Source: Flavobacteriales bacterium
Lineage (GTDB): Bacteria; Bacteroidota; Bacteroidia; Flavobacteriales_F; PHOS-HE28
Assembly: GCA_016721825.1 (NCBI GenBank)
Contig: JADKHI010000002.1
Location: 496,001 to 560,000, forward strand
Direction of reading: 5' to 3'
Length of the DNA: 64,000 nucleotides
This document shows, in pieces, positions 53,008 to 61,500 of this stretch (positions are counted from its first letter, which is position 1; each line of letters opens with the position of its first letter). The notes under the pieces were generated by a model that did not search any database, was not told the origin of the DNA, and saw nothing but the letters and a program-made list of their open reading frames with translations. Both the position numbers and the translations under genes were made by a program.

Positions 53008-54231
53008 CTACTCCGTGGATCTGACCACACGCACTACGGATGGGCGATCGCCTTCTGTACGCAGGATGTAGAGGCCGTCAGGCAGGTCCTGCAGATCGAT
53101 GGTGGACGCACCGGCACCGAGGCGAAGGCGTTTCACGCAGCGACCATCCGCCGCCAGGATCGATACGTTCGATGCTTCGTCGAGGCGAACGGTCACCTGG
53201 CCCGTGGTGGGGTTCGGGAAGGCGGTCAACGTGGGGTTGGCGTTCTCCGGTACCGCAACGTAAAGTGTTCCGCACGTAGGCGTGACCCCACAGACCATGT
53301 TCGCACAGAACTGGGCCACGAACTCCACGCTGTTCACGGGATCGGAGGTGAGGTAACCCACGTGCCCATTGCCTGGGTAGCTCAAGAAGCAGTTGGGGAT
53401 GCCCAGGTGGTCGAAGCGCGGATGGATATCACCTGATCCGGAGGCCATGAGACCTGTGGGGATGCCGACCACGCTTACCTCCATGGTCCCATAAGGCACC
53501 ACGCCGTCCTGCACCTCGTGAATGCTGCACAGGGGTTGATCGCCGGCTTGGAACCAGGTCGTATCTCCAATGGCGCCGCTCATGCTGTAGCAAGCCAGCA
53601 CATCACTGCTGTATCCGGGCGAACCGCTCAAGCCCTCCACTCCACCTGTGGTGGCGGTATCACCGAACAGGATGGGCGGGATCTCGGACGATTGGTCGAG
53701 GTAGGTGCAATGCAGTGCTCCGATGGCCCCGGCGCTCACACCGCCAACAATGATGCGGTCCGCGTCAATGCCATAGGGATCACCATCCTCTGCCACGGTC
53801 TTCCGCAGGAAACGGACGCAGGCCTTGAGGTCGTGCATGGAACGCACCACGGCTCGGGTGGTGGTGGCCTCCGTGGGAAAGAAGAAGCCGACACGGTAGT
53901 CCGGTGCGATGGCCACGTAACCACGGTGAGCGAAGGCCAGGCACAGTTCGGCCACATCCTGCCGTGTGCCAGCGATGAAGGAACCTCCAAAGGCGACGAT
54001 CACCACCGGACGGTCCTGGTAGGTATCACCTACCGGCTGATACACATCGAGCAGCAATGTTTGCGGCTGACCATTGACCCCGTTGTTGGCGCCATAGACC
54101 ACACCCGACAGCACGCTGACGCTGTCGAAATAGAGGGGGTCGGTGTAGCGCCCTGCGCCGCAATCGGATTGGGCGTTGGCTGAACTGAATGCGAGAAGAA
54201 GCAGCGAGGAGAGCGTAGCGTTCCGGATCAT
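53008..54231 (-). CDS. Secreted alpha/beta hydrolase (carboxylesterase-like) with T9SS sorting domain
   Basis: 407 residues from ATG 54231 with signal peptide (MIRNATLSSLLLLAFSSANA). The catalytic core has PVVIVAFGGSFIAGTRQDVA (oxyanion region) and IIVGGVSAGAIGALHCTYLD (nucleophile elbow GVSAG); a late His in YPGNGHVGYLTSD completes the triad. This arrangement fits secreted esterases or lipases. The C-terminus (PTLTAFPNPTTGQVTVRLD ... LQDLPDGLYILRTEGDRPSV) is a typical T9SS type-A sorting domain. Substrate is unknown. Confidence 0.85.
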   Translation of the reverse strand: MIRNATLSSLLLLAFSSANAQSDCGAGRYTDPLYFDSVSVLSGVVYGANNGVNGQPQTLLLDVYQPVGDTYQDRPVVIVAFGGSFIAGTRQDVAELCLAFAHRGYVAIAPDYRVGFFFPTEATTTRAVVRSMHDLKACVRFLRKTVAEDGDPYGIDADRIIVGGVSAGAIGALHCTYLDQSSEIPPILFGDTATTGGVEGLSGSPGYSSDVLACYSMSGAIGDTTWFQAGDQPLCSIHEVQDGVVPYGTMEVSVVGIPTGLMASGSGDIHPRFDHLGIPNCFLSYPGNGHVGYLTSDPVNSVEFVAQFCANMVCGVTPTCGTLYVAVPENANPTLTAFPNPTTGQVTVRLDEASNVSILAADGRCVKRLRLGAGASTIDLQDLPDGLYILRTEGDRPSVVRVVRSTE

Positions 54232-54411
54232 GTTCTGCAGGTTGGACCGGAAAGCTAGGTGGTAACTGAACACCATGATAGGTGATCCGACGGATGCTCC
54301 ACCACCATGGACCATTGAAGGGTACGATGGGATGGAACGGCCGGGAATGCTCACATTTCCAACATTGGCATACAGATTGGAACTTCGCGGCCAGATCAAC
54401 TGATCGCAACC

Positions 54412-55026
54412 ATGAAAAAGCAACTCTTCGCCCTGTTGGTGGGCAGCGTGTGTGGCACGGCCGCGATGGCCCAATTCCAAGTGAACCCGCAAGCGGGCCT
54501 GACCTATCAGAACCTCACCAACCCTTCCCCCGGGGTGAAATACAAGGGTGCCGCAGGCTGGCAGCTCGGCGCGGACCTTCGCTTCGGCGACCGTCTTTAC
54601 CTGCAACCCGGTGCCTTCTTCGGTCGCAACACAACGGTGGTGAGCGCCACGGGCGATACGATCGCCTTCGAGGACAACCTGGTGCGCACGAACCTGAAAC
54701 TGAAGGCCATGGTCGGCTATCGGATCATCGACACGTACCAGTTCGACATGCGCTTCGCCGTGGGTCCCACGTATGACGTGCTGCTGAGCACCGATGTGAA
54801 GGGTGATGACATCAGCTACGATGACGGTGCGTTCAACAAGGGCATCTGGAACATCGACGCGGCCCTGGGCTTCGACATGGGGCTGATCAGCCTCGAACCA
54901 AGCGTGAGCTTCGGCCTCAGCAGGGTGTTCGACAACGACGTGATCGTGGTGAAGGACATCGACAGCCGGTACATCACATACGGCCTTACGCTGGGTGTGA
55001 ACATCGGCAACGACGACAACGAGTAA
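54412..55026 (+). CDS. Small outer-membrane beta-barrel protein
   Basis: 204 residues with signal peptide MKKQLFALLVGSVCGTAAMA. The mature part repeats short amphipathic strands (GWQLGADLRFGDRLYLQPGA, LKAMVGYRIIDTYQFDMRFA, AALGFDMGLISLEPSVSFGL, YITYGLTLGVNIG), as in PorT/OMP_b-brl_2-type eight-stranded barrels. It may be a structural porin-like protein; no specific function is visible. It is monocistronic and ends at a strong terminator. Confidence 0.78.
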   Translation: MKKQLFALLVGSVCGTAAMAQFQVNPQAGLTYQNLTNPSPGVKYKGAAGWQLGADLRFGDRLYLQPGAFFGRNTTVVSATGDTIAFEDNLVRTNLKLKAMVGYRIIDTYQFDMRFAVGPTYDVLLSTDVKGDDISYDDGAFNKGIWNIDAALGFDMGLISLEPSVSFGLSRVFDNDVIVVKDIDSRYITYGLTLGVNIGNDDNE

Positions 55027-55050
55027 CGGAACCTTTCCGGTACACGGACC

Positions 55051-55090
55051 AAAGAGAAAGCCCCTGCTGGAAAGCAGGGGCTTTCTCTTT
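55051..55090 (+). terminator. Long perfect hairpin terminator
   Basis: An 18-bp perfect stem (55051-55068 with 55073-55090) has loop GGAA and ends in CTTTCTCTTT. It lies 25 bases after the barrel gene. Confidence 0.85.
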
Positions 55091-55176
55091 GGTGGCTGGC
55101 GATACCATTCGGCCTTGTCCCGGTCCGTTCCTCAAGAAAGCGGGGAAGCCATCTTGATCCGAACGATCTTCACGGC

Positions 55177-55566
55177 ATGAAACACCACCTCTCCACCCTC
55201 AGCGTGCTCCACTATGTCTTCGGCACATTGATCTGCATCGGCGGCTTGGTCATGCTCTCGATCGTGTTGGTCGGTGGATTCCTGAGCAGCGACTGGCTTG
55301 CCGAACAGTCGAACGACCCTCCTCCGGTGTGGCTTGGAGGTTTCCTTCAGACGCTTGGTTGGGTCCTGTTCATCTTCATGGAGATCTGGGGCATTCTCAA
55401 CATTCTGAGCGGCTACAACATCTCGGTCCGCAGGGGACGCACCCTCAGTTTCGTGACCGCCGCCTTGAACTGCTTGAACGTTCCCTTCGGCTTGGGCTTG
55501 GGTATCTACAGTTTCATCACCCTGAGCGATGTGCAGGTACGGCAGGAATACGGGCTGCCGGTATAA
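55177..55566 (+). CDS. Small integral membrane protein, unknown function
   Basis: 129 residues with three or four membrane helices (VFGTLICIGGLVMLSIVLVG, FLQTLGWVLFIFMEIWGIL, FVTAALNCLNVPFGLGLGIY). The last part, FGLGLGIYSFITLSDVQVRQ plus EYG, resembles small membrane proteins annotated only by domain-of-unknown-function names in Bacteroidota. It lies directly upstream of the tRNA gene on the same strand. Confidence 0.65.
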   Translation: MKHHLSTLSVLHYVFGTLICIGGLVMLSIVLVGGFLSSDWLAEQSNDPPPVWLGGFLQTLGWVLFIFMEIWGILNILSGYNISVRRGRTLSFVTAALNCLNVPFGLGLGIYSFITLSDVQVRQEYGLPV

Positions 55567-55579
55567 GTCGGACGCGTGC

Positions 55580-55587
55580 CATATTTG
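55580..55587 (+). promoter_or_regulatory. -7-like element before the tRNA
   Basis: CATATTTG differs from TAnnTTTG at one position and lies ten bases before the mature tRNA 5' end. Confidence 0.4.
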
Positions 55588-55597
55588 CAGCGGTACC

Positions 55598-55671
55598 GGG
55601 GCGGTAGCTCAGTTGGCTAGAGCGCGTCGTTCGCAATGACGAGGTCGAGGGTTCGACTCCCTTTCGCTCCA
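55598..55671 (+). tRNA. tRNA-Ala (anticodon CGC)
   Basis: A full cloverleaf can be drawn. The acceptor stem GGGGCGG pairs with TCGCTCC and includes the G3-U70 pair that marks alanine tRNAs. The D-stem is GCTC/GAGC, and the anticodon stem CGTCG/TGACG has loop TTCGCAA (anticodon CGC at 55632-55634). The T-stem GAGGG/CCCTT has loop TTCGACT. CCA is not encoded. Confidence 0.93.
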
Positions 55672-55682
55672 CCCCAAGGATG

Positions 55683-55707
55683 GCCCTCCGCTTAGCGGGG
55701 GGCTTTT
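55683..55707 (+). terminator. Terminator after tRNA-Ala
   Basis: Stem GCCCTCCGC/GCGGGGGGC (one G-T pair) with loop TTA, followed by TTTT. Confidence 0.75.
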
Positions 55708-55717
55708 CCGTTCGGTG

Positions 55718-56767
55718 TCACTTGGTCGTTCGCGCCATCTTGATCCGAACACCTTGCTTGGCCAGTCGGTCCAAGGCCACCGCAGCATCCGTGAAACCGG
55801 GCTCAATGCGTAGGGCGATCTGGTAGTTGGCGGCAGCGCTGTCCAACTGACCGGTCCGTTCCATGGCCACACCCCGATTGTACCATGCTGGATAATAGTT
55901 GGTGTTGAGCGCGATCGCCTTGCTGAAGTCGGCCTTCGCTCGCCCGGGATCGTTCAGGTGCTCCATGCGAACGTAGCCGCTGTTGTATGGCGCCAGGGCG
56001 TTGTTGCTATCGATGGCCATGATCCGCGCGTAGGTATCGAGCGCGAGGCTGTCCTTACCGTGCTCCTGCGCGAACATCGCCTTGGCATAGTGAGCCTCAA
56101 CGCTATAGGGTCGCAGCTCGATGGCCGTGTTCAGGTACTGAAGCGCCAATGGGTCATCCTGCCCGGCGCTCAACAACCCCAGTTGCAGGAAGCTCTGATA
56201 GTCCTGTGGATCCTGTTCAGTGGCGGTGCGGTAACTGCTGATGGCCGTGGCCGTGTCGCCCATCTCCATGTAGACCCAGCCTTTGAGGTAATAGCCCTTG
56301 GCAAGATTGGGATCCTTCCTCAAGGCCTTGTTCACCAGTTCCAGGCTTCCGTTGTGGTCACGCAGCACCAGCTTGATCTCTGCGAGCTTCAACAAGGCCT
56401 CTGTGTTCTCCTGGTCCAACGCAAGGGCCCGATCGAACTGGGTGGTGGCCTTGTCCACCTGCACGGTGGTGTAGTACAGGTTCCCTAGAAGGATGCGCTT
56501 CTCTACATCGTTGCTATCCAAGGCCACGGCGCGCTGCACGTCGTTGATGGCAAGCTTCAAGCTATCGATGCTCATGTAGAGCTTGGCGCGCTCCACATAC
56601 AAGGCAGCATCACCCGGGCTACTTACGATGCGCTGCTCAACGGAACGGATGGCGAGCGCCACACTGTCAACCGGTGAAGTGGTTGGCGAGAGGGTCGCGG
56701 CCGGCGGCTCATTGCAGGCCATCAACAACGTACAGGAAGTAAGGACCAGAAGTGCGCGGATGACCAT
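55718..56767 (-). CDS. TPR-repeat lipoprotein
   Basis: 349 residues from ATG 56767 with lipoprotein signal (MVIRALLVLTSCTLLMACNE; Cys at 18). At least seven TPR units follow (RIVSSPGDAALYVERAKLYM, FDRALALDQENTEALLKLAE, KALRKDPNLAKGYYLKGWVY, YLNTAIELRPYSVEAHYAKA, AIALNTNYYPAWYNRGVAME). TPR lipoproteins are scaffolds for protein complexes in the periplasm or at the outer membrane; no partner is evident. It converges with the tRNA gene and lies downstream of recA, separated from it by a terminator. Confidence 0.82.
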   Translation of the reverse strand: MVIRALLVLTSCTLLMACNEPPAATLSPTTSPVDSVALAIRSVEQRIVSSPGDAALYVERAKLYMSIDSLKLAINDVQRAVALDSNDVEKRILLGNLYYTTVQVDKATTQFDRALALDQENTEALLKLAEIKLVLRDHNGSLELVNKALRKDPNLAKGYYLKGWVYMEMGDTATAISSYRTATEQDPQDYQSFLQLGLLSAGQDDPLALQYLNTAIELRPYSVEAHYAKAMFAQEHGKDSLALDTYARIMAIDSNNALAPYNSGYVRMEHLNDPGRAKADFSKAIALNTNYYPAWYNRGVAMERTGQLDSAAANYQIALRIEPGFTDAAVALDRLAKQGVRIKMARTTK

Positions 56768-56774
56768 GGTTCTG

Positions 56775-56813
56775 AAAAAAGCGGGGTCCCGATGCTTCAG
56801 ACATCGGGACCCC
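56775..56813 (-). terminator. recA terminator
   Basis: On the minus strand a perfect 12-bp stem (56802-56813 with 56783-56794) is followed by a six-T run (56780-56775), about 35 bases after the recA stop. Confidence 0.85.
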
Positions 56814-56847
56814 AAAGTAAACCCTGGCAAAGAAGCTGGGAGTACCG

Positions 56848-57867
<1,020 letters not shown>

Positions 57868-58202
57868 GGTATTGTGGTTTTTGCGTTACGTAGTTGGTCC
57901 GTGTTGCCTTCTGATGCACCCTCAGCTCCGGTGCTCGATCATGTGCGGTTCAGTGGCGACTTTCTTGATTGACGGTATTCCTGTCAGACATTCGACGGAC
58001 AATTAAGCATCGCGACCGGCAGATCGCCAAATATTTCGGCAAGAAGTTTTGAACACCCCCCAAGGGAACCCGCGTCAATGCAGCAGTTCGTACCGGTGCG
58101 CGCTCCCTCACGCACCGGCACATGCGAAGAGACCGACACTGGACCCTTGGCCCAACAGACAGTACGGACTGCGCCGACCCGCTCCTCGTCGACACCCTAA
58201 AA
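57868..58202. other. Intergenic region between recA and the giant surface protein
   Basis: About 335 bases upstream of recA without a gene I can support. It must hold the recA promoter (minus strand), but I find no exact TAnnTTTG element near the start. Confidence 0.5.
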
Positions 58203-58322
58203 ATGTCGACGAAAGCCTGTTTTGAAGCGACGAAACTTGACAACCGCAAGGCGATGACCCTTGCTTTGCACCTGCTCGCCCCTCCGTTGACCTGGCTACT
58301 TGGACCGTACGCCCAGCAATGA
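58203..58322 (+). CDS. Possible small protein, 39 residues
   Basis: The frame starts MSTKACFEATKLDNRKAMTL and ends in a hydrophobic run (LLAPPLTWLLGPYAQQ). Its stop overlaps the next small start (ATGA), the coupling style used throughout this genome, which is the main reason to list it. There is no homology evidence. Confidence 0.3.
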   Translation: MSTKACFEATKLDNRKAMTLALHLLAPPLTWLLGPYAQQ

Positions 58323-58465
58323 AGGACCTGAAGCACCTCCCCTGGTTGGACCGATCGATCGGTCTGCTGCCCCCTCCGCTCCGCCGCGAGCTTCTTGACC
58401 CTGAGTTCTGGTGCTTGGCCTGCATTGCGGCCATGCTGCTGCTCTTCAGCCCTTCGGTGATCTGA
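58319..58465 (+). CDS. Possible small membrane-associated protein, 48 residues
   Basis: It begins MKDLKHLPWLDRSIGLLPPP and ends with a hydrophobic helix (WCLACIAAMLLLFSPSVI). It starts by ATGA overlap with the 39-residue frame and ends 45 bases before the giant surface-protein gene, so it could be an upstream leader peptide or small membrane protein. It may equally be chance. Confidence 0.3.
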   Translation: MKDLKHLPWLDRSIGLLPPPLRRELLDPEFWCLACIAAMLLLFSPSVI

Positions 58466-58510
58466 TCGGTCCTCCTCCATCCCTCGAAAACCAACCAACC
58501 TCCCTTGAAC

Positions 58511-61500
58511 ATGAAGCGTTCGATACTCCACAGGGCACTGTCCTGGAGACCGCTGGCGATCGGCCTGTTGTTGGCCGGTCCGAACTTGTTCGCCCAGCGA
58601 TCCACAACATCGGCCACCCCCGATCACGCCGCGATCGATGCACTGCTGCACGATCACGACCAACGGATCGAGTTCATCGAGAACAAGGGTCAGTTCTCCG
58701 ATGGTGTGCTGTTCAAGGCCGAGTTCCCGTTGGGCCAGGCACTGGCCACTCGGGAGGGCATGGTGATGAAGGCTTACGACGCGGAAGCTGTACGTCAGCG
58801 GCAGGAAGAAGGTATTCGTATCGAACAGGAGATGCATGATGGCCGACCCGTACGCCCCTTGGTGTGGCGTGAGAAGGGTCACGGTTGGATGATGCACTTC
58901 CTGAACACTTCCAACGCCATGCGGATCGAAAGCCGCGATGCGCACGAAGAGGTGAACAACTACTTCACCGGACGCGGACAGGCCTCTGATGTGCACAGCT
59001 ACCAAGAGGTTTGGTACACCGGCGTGTACCGCAACACCGACGTACGCTACTACCCGGCCGCCGACGGTTCCTTGGAATACGACATCCTCTGCATGCCGGG
59101 CAGCGACCCGCGCGAGATCGCCATTGAACTGAAAGGCATTGAGCGTCTGCGCGTGAATGACAAGGGCGAGCTCGTGATGCCGACCAGCCTGGGCGACATG
59201 ACCTACCCTGCTCCTGTTGTGTATCAACGCATCAACGGCCGCGAAGTACCGGTTACAGCAAGCTACAAGGTGAGCAACAGTAACGTACTGGGCTTCACGC
59301 TCGGCAACTACGACCGCACGCAGCCTTTGGTGATCGACCCCATCGCCATGCGTTGGGCCACCTGGGTGAACACGAACAGCTCCGGTGACAACCACGGCCA
59401 CGCCATCTGGGTGGACCCCAGCGACGGTGCCATCTACGTGGTGGCCCGTGTGGTTGGTACCACGGACAACATCACGGTCGGCGCATTCGATGTGACCGCG
59501 AACGGCAACCTGGAGATGATCGTGGGCAAGTACCTGGAACCCGCTACGGTGGGCGGTGCTGGAACGCGTGTGTGGCAGACCTACATCGGTGGTAGCGGTG
59601 ACGACAACCCCTACGCCATGGAACAAGGGCCGGACGGCAACCTCTACATCACCGGCCAGACAAGCAGCACGGACTTCCCTTTGCTCGGCGGTACCGGGTT
59701 CAGCGGCAGCAGCCTCAACCAACAGGCACAATCCGATATCGATGTGTTCGTGTTGAAGATCAACACCGCAGGCACCGGCATCAAAGCTGCGGTCGTTGGT
59801 GGTAATGGTGCCGATGACAACTTCGACGTGCGGATCGCCACCAACGGCGACGTGTTCGTGTGCGGCAGCACCACCAGTACCAACTTGCTCACGCTGAACG
59901 CAGGCAGCGGCGCCAGCAACACGAACAATGGTAGCTCGGATGCTTTCGTGTTCCGCATCAACCAGGACCTCTCCTCCCTCGTGTGGATGCGCAACTACGG
60001 TGGGTCCAGCGCGGACCGGGCCAGCATCATGCTTCACGAACCCACCACCGGTGATCTGTTCGTGGGCGGTAATACCTCCAGCACCAACTTCCCGACGGTA
60101 AGCCCACGGCAAGCCACACGCGGTGGTTCTTCGGCCGGATTCCTACAACGCCTGACCGGCGCTGGTTCCACCACCTGGTCGTCCTACTTCTCCTCGGCCA
60201 CCAGCCAAAGCGCGAGCTTGCTGTGCATGGAGTTCAACACCGCGCACAGCGAAGTGTATCTGGGCGGTGTGACCACCGGGTTGAACGCAGCGAACATCTC
60301 CGGTTCCGGTGTGCTGGACACCAGCCCGAACGGTAGCAACGACTTCTACGTGGCGCGCATGGGCGTGGACCAGACCTTCATCGCCGGCACGTACATCGGC
60401 GGCACCAACAACGAGGTGAACATGATGGGTCTGAATACGGACCTGAACAACGACGTGTTCGTGTTCGGCTACACCAACAGCACCAACTTCCCTGTATCGG
60501 CCTCGCCGAACACACCGCTTCAAAGCACCAACCAGGGCAGCAACGACAAGGTGTTCCTGAAGCTGAGCGCGGACCTGAGCGCACTCCAGTTCAGCACTTA
60601 CTACGGCGGAACAGCGGATGATTATGACCCTGTGGGCGAACGTGGTATCAAGTTCAGCAACTGCCGCATCTACACCATTGTTACCGCACAGAGCAACAAC
60701 ATTCCGCTCACGCAAGGCGCCCTGAACACCACGAAGACCAGCTCCACCAGCCGCTATGAACCCGGACTCGTGGTGTGGGCCAACCCTCCCGACCTGCTGA
60801 ACAACACCATCACCGGCAACCAGAGCGTGTGCGCTGGAACGGTCCCTGGGGACATCACCGGCAGTGCTTCGACCTATACGCTGCCCACGATCGTTCGGAA
60901 CAACAGCGCTTCGACCTACCCCTCCCTCGGCGGCGGTGTCACCTACCAATGGCAGATCAGCACGGACAGTGTGAACTGGGGCAACATCAGCGGTGCTACC
61001 TCACAGAACCTGGATGGCTCACTGATCGGTTCGGTAACACAGAAGACCTTCATCCGGCGGATCATCGGTGGTGACGCTTGTGTACTTGCAGGCGCCGCCG
61101 ATCAGGTGGTGACCGTGAAACTCGTGAGCGTGGATGGCACCGTGACCAACGCATTGTGCAGCGGTACCGCCACTGGCTCCATTACCGCGACCAGCGATGG
61201 CGAGGGTCCCTTCACCTATCTGTGGAGCAATGGGCAGACAGGCGCTACGGCCACTGGCCTAGCCGCTGGCCAATACAGCGTGACCGTTACTGACGCGAAC
61301 CAGTGCAGCGCGACGGGGAACTTCATGGTGGGTCAACCCGCTCCATTGGGCGGTAACGTGAACGTGACCAACGCTACCTGCGGCAATTCCAACGGAGCCG
61401 CGAACGCAAACCCATCAGGCGGCACTGCCGGATACAGTTACCTCTGGAGCGATGGACAGGTCGGCCCGAACGCTACAGGCCTCATTCCCGGACAGTACAG

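Noticed and set aside
53008..54606. 532-residue form of the esterase
   Set aside because: The first 125 residues have no signal peptide and look like translated intergenic DNA; ATG 54231 gives a proper signal peptide.
57950..60112. 720-residue minus-strand frame
   Set aside because: It lies antisense to the SBBP/DUF7948 gene, whose signal peptide and domain motifs are clear.
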